Both the position numbers and the translations under genes were made by a program. Shown here in pieces: positions 55,477 to 62,870 of a stretch of 64,000 nt of DNA (within the stretch, counting starts at the first letter, position 1; each line of letters begins with the position of its first letter). The notes under the pieces are model-generated. The model searched no databases. It had not been told where the DNA came from and worked only from the letters and a program-made list of their open reading frames with translations. Origin of the DNA: DATGZX01 sp035296965 (GTDB lineage Bacteria; Planctomycetota; Planctomycetia; Gemmatales; Gemmataceae). The stretch lies in contig DATGZX010000339.1 of NCBI GenBank assembly GCA_035296965.1, forward strand, positions 1 through 64,000. The letters are read 5' to 3'.

Positions 55477-56370
55477 ATGACTGCGCTCCCCCTGCTCCAG
55501 AGCCAGGTTCCTGGTTATCCATGCCGCCGCGGCAAGGTTCGCGACGTTTACGATCTCAGCGACTGTCTTGTCATCGTCGCCACCGACAGGATTAGCGCTT
55601 TCGACTGGGTCTTGCCGACAGGCATCCCGGACAAGGGGAGGATTTTGACCGGGCTGACATTGTTCTGGCTCAAGCAACTCAACGTTGCCAACCACCTCCT
55701 TACGACCGATTTGCAGCAGATGCCGGCGCCGTTCGCCGCTCAGGCGGATGTGCTGGAAGGCCGGACGATGCTCGTGCGTAAGGCCCGAGTTGTTCCGATC
55801 GAGTGCGTGGTGCGTGGTTGCCTGGCCGGTTCGGGCTGGAAGGAATACCGCCAGAGCAGCAAGGTGTGCGGCATTCCCTTGCCGGCCGGCTTGCATGAGA
55901 GTCAACAGCTGCCGGAGCCGATTTTCACGCCATCCACCAAGGAAGAGACCGGTCACGATCAGAACATCACCTGGCAACAGATGGTGCAGGTTACCGGCCC
56001 CGCTGTGGGCGAGGAGCTGCGCCGGCGCAGCATCGACATTTACCGCCGGGCGGCGGATTACGCGCGAATCAAGGGCATCGTCATCGCGGACACCAAGTTC
56101 GAGTGGGGCAAGCTGCCCAACGGCGAGCTGATTTTGATCGACGAGGTGCTGACGCCCGATAGTTCACGCTTCTGGCCACTGGATCAGGTGCAACCAGGCA
56201 AGAGCCCGCCGTCCTTCGACAAGCAATTCGTGCGCGATTGGCTCGAAACAACCGGCTGGGACAAGAACAGCCCGCCGCCGGAACTGCCCGCCGACGTCGT
56301 GGCCCGCACGCGCGCCAAATACCTGGAAGCCTACGAAAAGCTGACAGGGAGGGAATTAAAGGCAAAGTAA
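55477..56370 (+). CDS. purC: Phosphoribosylaminoimidazole-succinocarboxamide synthase
   Basis: A 297-residue purine biosynthesis enzyme that joins CAIR with aspartate using ATP to give SAICAR. It shows RRGKVRDVYDLSD, TDRISAFDWVLPTGIPDKG, ECVVRGCLAGSGWKEYRQS, STKEETGHDQNITW, IIYR-type helices and TKFEWGKLPNGELILIDEV. The length matches the eukaryote-like/proteobacterial long form rather than the 240-residue form. The ATG at 55477 has AAGGA 8 nt upstream. It stands alone, with a palindromic repeat downstream, so it is probably a single-gene unit. Confidence 0.95.
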   Translation: MTALPLLQSQVPGYPCRRGKVRDVYDLSDCLVIVATDRISAFDWVLPTGIPDKGRILTGLTLFWLKQLNVANHLLTTDLQQMPAPFAAQADVLEGRTMLVRKARVVPIECVVRGCLAGSGWKEYRQSSKVCGIPLPAGLHESQQLPEPIFTPSTKEETGHDQNITWQQMVQVTGPAVGEELRRRSIDIYRRAADYARIKGIVIADTKFEWGKLPNGELILIDEVLTPDSSRFWPLDQVQPGKSPPSFDKQFVRDWLETTGWDKNSPPPELPADVVARTRAKYLEAYEKLTGRELKAK

Positions 56371-56431
56371 GAAGCCAAAAGGAAAACAGAGAAAGGACTG
56401 GGTGCATTGCCGCTTTTGTCGGTAAGTTTTT

Positions 56432-56521
56432 CGTTTAACCGCGAGCCAGCGGCGAGCGCGTGAACACAAGGCGACTGGATTCTGTCTGTTCACGCGCTCG
56501 CCGCTGGCTCGCGGTTAAACG
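56432..56521. repeat. 90-bp perfect inverted repeat (MITE/REP-like)
   Basis: Two perfect 35-bp arms (56432-56466 and 56487-56521) with a 20-nt loop can form a long cruciform. The arm contains TAACCGCGAGCCAGCGGCGA. It has no coding capacity and lies between purC and the nucleoside phosphorylase-like gene. I believe similar palindromes recur in Gemmata-like genomes, but this is memory, not checked. Confidence 0.85.
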
Positions 56522-56650
56522 ATTTTTCGGGCGCTGCAGTAACGGGAATGCACCCGAAAGCACTCGCTATTGCGCGACAACTTCTAGGATGTTGGAGATC
56601 GCACCCATGGGCCCGTTTTTCTTGCTCTTCACTTTTTCCCTGGTCCCGCC

Positions 56651-57427
56651 GTGACTGAAATCGCCTTCACTGATCCCTGTATAATCTTCGCTCTGCGGCG
56701 CGAGTGCCAGCCGTTTTTGCGCGAATTTCGGCCCAACCAACGCTTTCCGGGCGCGCCTTGCCGGGCCCGGTTTTGCGGGCCGGCCTGGTTGACCGTTCTC
56801 CTGTTGGAGACGGGCGTGGGCCAGGGCCGCGCGGGGCCAGCGCTTGATTGGCTGCTTGACGGGCCGAGCATGGGGAATGTCCCCTATCGACCAAGAGTCG
56901 TGATCTCGGCCGGCTTCTCCGGGGCGCTCGACAAGGAGCGCAAGGTTGGAGACGTGATCCTGGCCACGGAGGTGGCAGACGTAAGTGGCAACCGTTGGCC
57001 GGCAACCTGGCCGGCTGAGCTGCCGGCAGGCGAGTGGCGGCCGCCGTTGCACCGAGGGCGCATTGTCACAGCTCCCGGCCTCGCTTCACCTCGGGAGAAG
57101 GAATCGCTCGGCAAGCAGCACGAGGCGCTCGCCGTGGACATGGAGTCGGCCGCCATCGCACGTGCCTGCACGAAACGCGGTGTCCCGTTCGGCTGCGTGC
57201 GCGTCATTTCCGATGAGTTATCGACTCCTCTTTCCCCGTTGCTGCTCAGCCTTCTCTCGGCCGGACGAGTTTCCATCCCCCGGCTCGTGCTCGCGCTCGT
57301 GCGCTCACCGGGTCTGACCGGTCAGCTCTGGCGGCTTTCCCAGCAGACTCGATACGCCGCGGATCAATTGAGCAAAGCGCTCGGGGAACTGCTTACCCTG
57401 ACGCTGGACTGGGGGAAAGATCTCTAA
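56651..57427 (+). CDS. Nucleoside phosphorylase/nucleosidase superfamily protein
   Basis: A 258-residue protein with the purine phosphorylase superfamily pattern: an N-terminal strand with IIFALRRECQPFL, LLLETGVGQGRAGPAL, VVISAGFSGALDKERKVGDVI and the AVDMESAAIARAC segment with the substrate-binding Glu/Ser. The C-terminus is a helical region (LVRSPGLTGQLWRLSQQTRY). The substrate is uncertain: MTA/SAH nucleosidase and the hopanoid-associated phosphorylase HpnG are both possible, and no neighbour decides. GTG at 56651 starts it, without a clear ribosome site. Confidence 0.75.
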   Translation: MTEIAFTDPCIIFALRRECQPFLREFRPNQRFPGAPCRARFCGPAWLTVLLLETGVGQGRAGPALDWLLDGPSMGNVPYRPRVVISAGFSGALDKERKVGDVILATEVADVSGNRWPATWPAELPAGEWRPPLHRGRIVTAPGLASPREKESLGKQHEALAVDMESAAIARACTKRGVPFGCVRVISDELSTPLSPLLLSLLSAGRVSIPRLVLALVRSPGLTGQLWRLSQQTRYAADQLSKALGELLTLTLDWGKDL

Positions 57428-57457
57428 CGTTTACGATTCGGGGCCACCGACACGTCT

Positions 57458-58240
57458 CTATCGGCGCGCCCGCGCCGGCTCCGCCTCAAAAAACCAATCC
57501 CACGGCGGAGTTTGCCCCTTGAAGTCATCTCCGCAGGCAAACTGCTCCCAGTCCAGGTACACGCGCGCAAGTCGAACGCGTCGAAACCCCGCGCGTCTTA
57601 GCCGATAGCGTACTTCAAACGGCTGCCAGAAATGTTGTTCGATGCCCTCGTATCGAAACTGCCCGAATGCAAAGTCGTAGAGCGCGTGCTCGTTGAAATG
57701 GGCAGCGTTCTTGAGTGCCGCATCCAGCGGTTTGCCGGCCGCAAGTGCCCGGTCAACGAGCAGCATCGTGTAATAATGCACGGCATCCATTGCCGGCATG
57801 ATGCCGAGGAACCTGCCGCCCGAGCGCAGCGTCGCGTGAATTTGTCTCAAGCTCGCCTCCTGCTCGACAACCGTCGGCATGACCAGGCTGTTTACCGCGA
57901 TAGCAACATCAACCCGGCCAATCAATGGGCTCAAGTCCGTCATCGGTCTCTGAAGGAACTCGACGTTGCCGAGTCCGTGGGCGCGCTCGCGGGCGCGCTC
58001 CAACATCCCCTGGGCGAAATCAACTGCAAGGACATGCTGGAAGTGCTTGGCAAGAAAAGGCAGGAGTGGACCAATGCCACAGCCCAGATCGGCGGCAACT
58101 TTGTGTTGCGCGTCGGACACGTTCCGCAATGATTGAAGGAGCGGGCTGCGCACACTCGGGCGATAGGGATCGACAAAGTCCTGTTCATAAGACTTTGCGG
58201 CTTTGCTCCAGGCCTGCGCTTGATCCGTCGTCTGAGACAT
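57458..58240 (-). CDS. Class I SAM-dependent methyltransferase
   Basis: A 260-residue Rossmann-fold methyltransferase. Motif I is AADLGCGIGPLLPFLAKHF, followed by the acidic turn VLAVDFAQGMLERARERA and a motif IV-like DVAIAVNSLVMPTV. The N-terminal KAAKSYEQDFVDPYR and a C-terminal region with many aromatic residues (YLDWEQFACGDDFKGQTPPW) do not point to a known substrate. It lies 130 bp downstream of leuS on the same strand, with a palindrome between them, and converges with the phosphorylase-like gene. Confidence 0.82.
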   Translation of the reverse strand: MSQTTDQAQAWSKAAKSYEQDFVDPYRPSVRSPLLQSLRNVSDAQHKVAADLGCGIGPLLPFLAKHFQHVLAVDFAQGMLERARERAHGLGNVEFLQRPMTDLSPLIGRVDVAIAVNSLVMPTVVEQEASLRQIHATLRSGGRFLGIMPAMDAVHYYTMLLVDRALAAGKPLDAALKNAAHFNEHALYDFAFGQFRYEGIEQHFWQPFEVRYRLRRAGFRRVRLARVYLDWEQFACGDDFKGQTPPWDWFFEAEPARARR

Positions 58241-58328
58241 GATTCGTAGGAGTCAGAGAAGGAAGTCGGGGCAAGCCCGTTGTTTGTCAATCACACTGGC
58301 CATGGAGCTATCGTCGCCCGGCGTTTTG

Positions 58329-58349
58329 GCACAAGCTGTCAGCTTGTGC
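58329..58349. repeat. Small perfect palindrome between leuS and the methyltransferase gene
   Basis: GCACAAGCT (58329-58337) pairs with AGCTTGTGC (58341-58349) around a 3-nt loop. There is no T-run on the minus strand, so it is a weak candidate terminator of leuS; it may be a REP-like repeat or a processing site. Confidence 0.5.
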
Positions 58350-58369
58350 TATAGCCTCACCGAACGCCC

Positions 58370-61198
58370 TCAGCCAATCACAATGTTCACCAGCTTCTTG
58401 CCGGCAATGATGATCTTCTTCACTTGCTTCCCTTCGAGGAGACCGCGAATCCGTTCATCCGCCAGGGCGGTATTGCGCAGGGTCTCCTCGTCCGCGTCCG
58501 CGGGAACTGTAACCTTGCTGCGCAGCTTGCCGTTGATCTGCACCGGCACCTCGATCATCGCCTCACGAATCAAGCTTTCGTCGAAGGCCGGCCAGGATTC
58601 GTAGGCGAGTGTACCTGTATGGCCCAGAACCGACCACAGCTCTTCCGCCAGGTGCGGCGCGAACGGGCTCAGCAGCAGCACGAACGGCTCCAGGACCGAA
58701 CGTGGTCGGGCGTCTAAGGGTGTTAGATGATTGGCGAACTCCATCATCGCAGAGATGGCTGTGTTGAAGCGCATGCCGTCGAGGTCTTCGGTAACCTTCT
58801 TGATAGTCTGATGCAGTTTGCGCAGCGTCTCAGCACCCGCCTGCGTGTCGCGCACGGCATCGGCTAATTTCAATGTTTCGTCTCGATCATTGACGATCAG
58901 CCGCCAGACCCGGCCCAAAAAGCGGTAGACCCCTTCCACACCGCGCATGCTCCACGGCTTGGTCGCTTCCAGCGGACCCATGAACATTTCGTAAAGTCGC
59001 ATGCTGTCTGCCCCGTACTGGTCGACCACCTCGTCGGGGTTGATGACGTTGCCGCGGCTTTTGGACATCTTGAAGGCGCGGGCATCCACACGGATCTTGG
59101 GATCCTCCTTCAGCACGAATGCATCGCCCTGCTTTTCGACAGCATCCTCGCCGAGCTTGACGCGCGTGTAGACCGCAGCCGTTTTCTTGTCCTTGGCATC
59201 ATTGGGATCGACCTGGCTTGCGGACACCCACCGGCCGGCGTCCTTGAAGCCGGTGAACTCCATCTCTCCCAGGATCATGCCCTGGTTGATCAGCTTCTTG
59301 AACGGTTCCGGCGTATGCACGTGCCCGCGGTCGAAAAGGACCTTGTGCCAAAAACGCGAGTACAGCAGATGCAACACTGCGTGTTCCGCACCGCCCACGT
59401 ACAGGTCCACCGGCATGAACACGCGCTCCTTCGCCGGAGCACAGAATACCTGCTGATTGGCGGGATCGAGGTAGCGCAGATAGTACCAGCACGACCCGGC
59501 CCACTGCGGCATCGTGTTCGTCTCGCGTTTGTAGCGTTTGCCGGCGCGCGTGACCCAGACCCAATCCGCCGCCTTCCCCAGCGGCGGCTCTGGCTTGCCC
59601 GACGGCTTGTAGTCCGCCAGCTCGGGCAGCTTGAGCGGCAGTTCGTCCAGCGACAGCGGCCGCACCAGGCCCGTGGGCTGCCCGGCGTCATCTACCTCGT
59701 GCAGAATGGGAAAAGGTTCGCCCCAGTAACGCTGCCGGCTGAACAGCCAGTCGCGCAGCTTGTAATTGATCTTCTTCTCACCCAGGCCGCGTTCTTGCAG
59801 CCAGGCCGCGATTTTTTGCTTGAACTCCGGCGTTTTCAGGCCGTCGAAGTCGCCGGAGTTGACAGCCATGCCGTCGCCCGTAAAGACTTCCGCAAACCGA
59901 TCGATGTGGTTCAAGTAGAGGCGCTCAATTGCTTGGTCGCCGCCCTGCTCATTTTGCAGAGCCTGGTAGACGCTCGTCGCGCGTAGCCAATCGGCAGGCG
60001 GCCGGAGCACCGGACGAATCGGCAGCCCAAACTGCTTGGCAAACTCGAAGTCGCGTTCGTCGTGCGCCGGGACGGCCATGATCGCGCCGGTCCCGTAGCT
60101 GATCAGCACGTAATCGGCGATCCAGACCGGAATAGCTTCCTTGTTCACCGGGTTGACGGCAAATGCACCCGTGAAGACGCCGGTCTTCTTCTTCGCCAGC
60201 TCGGTCCGCTCCATGTCGCTCTTGCGCGCTGCCTGGGCCTGGTAGGCGGCAACAGCAGCTTGTTGCGCCGGTGTCGTAATCCTGGCGACGAGCGGATGCT
60301 CGGGAGCGAGCACCATGTAAGTCGCACCGAACAACGTGTCCGGCCGAGTAGTGAATATGCGGATCTTCTCGCCCTTTTGCTCCGCCACCGCGAAGTCGAC
60401 CTCGGCTCCTTCGCTACGGCCGATCCAATCGCGCTGCATTTTCTTGATCGACTCGGGCCAATCGACGTGCTCGATGTCTTCCAGCAGACGCTCGGCGTAG
60501 GCGGTGATGCGCAGCAACCATTGCCGGAGCGGCATGCGCACAACGGGATGATTGCCCCGCTCCGACCTGCCATCCACGACCTCTTCGTTCGCGAGCACAG
60601 TGCCCAGGGCAGAGCACCAGTTGACCGGTACCTCCGCCTGGTAGGCCAGCCTTTTGCTGTCCTGGAAGAGACGCACGGCATCATCACCTTGCGCGCGCAC
60701 ATTGGCCGGAATGGGTAAATCGGCAATCGGCCGGCCGCGGCGCTGTTCGGAGTCGTACCAGGTGTCGAACAACTGCAGAAAGATCCACTGGGTCCACTTG
60801 AAGTAGTTGGGATCGGTGGTGTCGACTTCCCGGTCCCAGTCGTAACTGAACCCGAGCATCTTAATCTGACGGCGAAACGTGGCGATGTTCCGCTGGGTGG
60901 TCTCACGCGGATGCGTGCCGGTCTCAATGGCGTATTGCTCGGCAGGCAGGCCAAAGGCGTCCCAGCCCATGGGGTGCAGGACGTTGCAGCCGCGCATGCG
61001 GCGATAGCGGGCGAGGATATCGGTGGCCGTGTATCCTTCCGGGTGGCCGACGTGCAGACCGGCGCCGCTTGGGTAGGGGAACATGTCGAGGATGTAGTAC
61101 TTCGGCTTGTCCGACTGGTCGGGGGTACGGAAAGTCTTGTCTTCTTCCCAGAAGCGCTGCCATTTGGGCTCGATCACCTTGGGATTGTAACTGGGCAT
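58370..61198 (-). CDS. leuS: Leucyl-tRNA synthetase
   Basis: A 942-residue class I synthetase that charges tRNA-Leu. Signature HIGH-type motif is PSGAGLHVGHPEGYTATDIL (about 50), the KMSKS loop is FKMSKSRGNVINPDEVVD (about 711), and the CP1 editing insert is present. The C-terminal anticodon-binding domain ends in KLVNIVIG. The ATG at 61198 has AAGGAG 9 nt upstream; the longer frame to 61285 enters the terminator hairpin and is rejected. Transcription is probably controlled by a leucine-rich leader peptide attenuator immediately upstream. All domains appear intact. Confidence 0.97.
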   Translation of the reverse strand: MPSYNPKVIEPKWQRFWEEDKTFRTPDQSDKPKYYILDMFPYPSGAGLHVGHPEGYTATDILARYRRMRGCNVLHPMGWDAFGLPAEQYAIETGTHPRETTQRNIATFRRQIKMLGFSYDWDREVDTTDPNYFKWTQWIFLQLFDTWYDSEQRRGRPIADLPIPANVRAQGDDAVRLFQDSKRLAYQAEVPVNWCSALGTVLANEEVVDGRSERGNHPVVRMPLRQWLLRITAYAERLLEDIEHVDWPESIKKMQRDWIGRSEGAEVDFAVAEQKGEKIRIFTTRPDTLFGATYMVLAPEHPLVARITTPAQQAAVAAYQAQAARKSDMERTELAKKKTGVFTGAFAVNPVNKEAIPVWIADYVLISYGTGAIMAVPAHDERDFEFAKQFGLPIRPVLRPPADWLRATSVYQALQNEQGGDQAIERLYLNHIDRFAEVFTGDGMAVNSGDFDGLKTPEFKQKIAAWLQERGLGEKKINYKLRDWLFSRQRYWGEPFPILHEVDDAGQPTGLVRPLSLDELPLKLPELADYKPSGKPEPPLGKAADWVWVTRAGKRYKRETNTMPQWAGSCWYYLRYLDPANQQVFCAPAKERVFMPVDLYVGGAEHAVLHLLYSRFWHKVLFDRGHVHTPEPFKKLINQGMILGEMEFTGFKDAGRWVSASQVDPNDAKDKKTAAVYTRVKLGEDAVEKQGDAFVLKEDPKIRVDARAFKMSKSRGNVINPDEVVDQYGADSMRLYEMFMGPLEATKPWSMRGVEGVYRFLGRVWRLIVNDRDETLKLADAVRDTQAGAETLRKLHQTIKKVTEDLDGMRFNTAISAMMEFANHLTPLDARPRSVLEPFVLLLSPFAPHLAEELWSVLGHTGTLAYESWPAFDESLIREAMIEVPVQINGKLRSKVTVPADADEETLRNTALADERIRGLLEGKQVKKIIIAGKKLVNIVIG

Positions 61199-61246
61199 GA
61201 GGGCCAACTCCTTCGCTACACCGACGACGTTGCACGTGCAGCCAAC

Positions 61247-61274
61247 AAAAAAGCCCTGGGCCGGCGGCCAGGGC
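61247..61274 (-). terminator. Attenuator terminator in the leuS leader
   Basis: On the minus strand GCCCTGG (61274-61268) pairs with CCAGGGC (61259-61253), followed by six Ts (61252-61247). The segment CCTGGCCGCC in its 5-prime arm (complement of 61263-61272) is perfectly complementary to GGCGGCCAGG just after the leader peptide (61319-61310), which can form a competing antiterminator. Confidence 0.85.
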
Positions 61275-61320
61275 TCGTCTTCCACTTACAAGAGACAAAC
61301 GCACCAAAGCCTGGCCGCCT

Positions 61321-61368
61321 TCAAGGCCTGAGAAGCAATCCCAGAAGCAGCAGGCTACGGCGCGACAT
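61321..61368 (-). CDS. Leucine-rich leader peptide of leuS
   Basis: A 15-codon frame reading MSRRSLLLLGLLLRP, with seven leucines in eight positions (codons CTG CTG CTT CTG, then TTG CTT CTC). It has a GGGAGG ribosome site 5 nt upstream of its ATG and a TGA stop immediately before the antiterminator segment. In the classic mechanism, ribosome stalling at Leu codons when charged tRNA-Leu is scarce would leave the antiterminator strand free and prevent the terminator from forming; normal passage would cover it and allow termination. The product itself has no expected function. It was identified by direct reading of the sequence and no experimental evidence is available. Confidence 0.85.
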   Translation of the reverse strand: MSRRSLLLLGLLLRP

Positions 61369-61397
61369 CGAAACCTCCCAGGTCAAGGATCGTGATT

Positions 61398-61426
61398 AGC
61401 TTATCTTTTGCGTGAAATACCGTCAA
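61398..61426 (-). promoter_or_regulatory. Probable leuS promoter
   Basis: Minus-strand TTGACG (61426-61421) and TAAGCT (61403-61398) are 17 bp apart. The start site expected near 61391 is about 23 nt before the leader peptide ATG. The -10 box is a weak match. Confidence 0.45.
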
Positions 61427-61607
61427 CGCCGGGGGATCGTCCTCATGCCAAACGGCTGCGCCCGTATCCCGTATAATTGAACAGTCGCGAACGCGGATTG
61501 CCGGGCCAAACGGCTATCGACAGAGCGTTCCCGGTCCATTTAATAGACAGCTAGTGGTTCGTAATGTTCGCAAAGGCGAACGGCCAACTGCACGAGAGGA
61601 CTCCCAC

Positions 61608-62843
61608 GTGCCCCAGGATGTTTTGCAGCATACCCTTGCCAACGGGATGATCCTCCTGGCCGAGCGGATGGAGGATGTACGTTCGGCAGCCCTAAACTTT
61701 CTCGTGCCAGCCGGTTGCGCGTATGATCCAGTGGAACATCCGGGAATGGCGTCGGTCCTTTCGGCCCTGATCACGCGCGGCGCGGGCGCGCGCGATAGCC
61801 GGGCCCTGACGCTCGCCCTCGATAACCTGGGGGTTGACCGCGATGAGAGCGTGGGCAGCATGCATACCCGTTTTTGGGGGGCGACGCTCGCTCGCAATCT
61901 GCCCGCTACCCTGGAAATCTATGCCGACATTCTCCTGAGGCCGCACCTTCCGCAAGAAGAGATCGAGGCGGTCAAAGCCCTCGCTTACCAGGACCTGCAA
62001 GGATTGGAAGACGAGCCACGCCAGAAGGTGCTCGTGGAGCTGCGCCGCCATCATTACCCGCCTCCGCTTGGGCAGGACCGCCGCGGCACCATCCAGGGCA
62101 TCGAAAGCCTTACCGCGGAGGACACGCGCACGCATTACCGCCGGCTCTTCCAACCCCGAGGGACAATCCTTTCCGTCGCCGGCAATATCGAGTGGGAATC
62201 GCTGCGCGATCAGGTGGAGCGTCTGTTCGGCGCCTGGGAAGGGGGCCCGGAACCGGACCTGCGCCTTGGCGCCCAGCCCAGCAAGCGCGCCCACATTGCC
62301 AAGGACACGACCCAGACCCAAATCGCGCTGGCCTACCCCAGCGTGCCCATCGGCGATCACGAATACTACGCCGCCCTGGGAGCGGTCAACGTACTGAGCG
62401 GCGGCATGAGCGCGCGCCTGTTCACGGAAGTGCGTGAGAAACGTGGGCTCTGCTATGCCGTCTGGGCCAGTTATCAAACCTTCAAGGACCGCGCCAGCAT
62501 TCTTTGCTATGCGGGCACCACCAACGAGCGCGCCCAGGAAACGCTCGATGTGACCGTCGGCGAATTGAAGCGGCTCCAGGAAGGCGTGGAGCCGGAGGAG
62601 GTCGAGCGCGTGCAGGCCGGGCTGAAGTCTTCACTCATCATGCAGCAGGAATCGACCTCGGCGCGGGCCGGCTCCCTGTCCTCCGATTGGTACTATCTGG
62701 GGCGCGTGCGCACTTTCGACGAGATTCAGACGGCGGTCAACGAGTTGACCCCGACGAGCATCGTCGAGTACCTGCACCATTACCCCGTCGGCAATTTTAC
62801 GGTTGTTACTCTTGGACCAAAGGAGCTGGAATTCAAGGAGTAA
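61608..62843 (+). CDS. M16 family peptidase-like protein without zinc motif
   Basis: A 411-residue insulinase-like protein with the M16 fold (LQHTLANGMILLAERM; SAALNFLVPAGCAYDP; NVLSGGMSARLFTEVREKRG; LCYAVWASYQTF). The catalytic HxxEH motif is absent: the expected 'HFLEH' position reads GMASVLSALI, so this is the non-catalytic partner. Bacterial M16B proteins often act as heterodimers of an active and an inactive subunit, and the active one follows 27 bp downstream. GTG at 61608 has AGAGGA upstream and is preferred to the GTG at 61554. No signal peptide is visible. Cytoplasmic or exported location is unclear. Confidence 0.85.
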   Translation: MPQDVLQHTLANGMILLAERMEDVRSAALNFLVPAGCAYDPVEHPGMASVLSALITRGAGARDSRALTLALDNLGVDRDESVGSMHTRFWGATLARNLPATLEIYADILLRPHLPQEEIEAVKALAYQDLQGLEDEPRQKVLVELRRHHYPPPLGQDRRGTIQGIESLTAEDTRTHYRRLFQPRGTILSVAGNIEWESLRDQVERLFGAWEGGPEPDLRLGAQPSKRAHIAKDTTQTQIALAYPSVPIGDHEYYAALGAVNVLSGGMSARLFTEVREKRGLCYAVWASYQTFKDRASILCYAGTTNERAQETLDVTVGELKRLQEGVEPEEVERVQAGLKSSLIMQQESTSARAGSLSSDWYYLGRVRTFDEIQTAVNELTPTSIVEYLHHYPVGNFTVVTLGPKELEFKE

Positions 62844-62870
62844 CGCGCTGACTGAACGAAGGAGAGCAGC

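Noticed and set aside
61199..61400. T-box riboswitch for leuS
   Set aside because: No T-box sequence (TGGNACCGCG) or specifier loop is visible; the leader peptide with Leu codons explains the terminator better.
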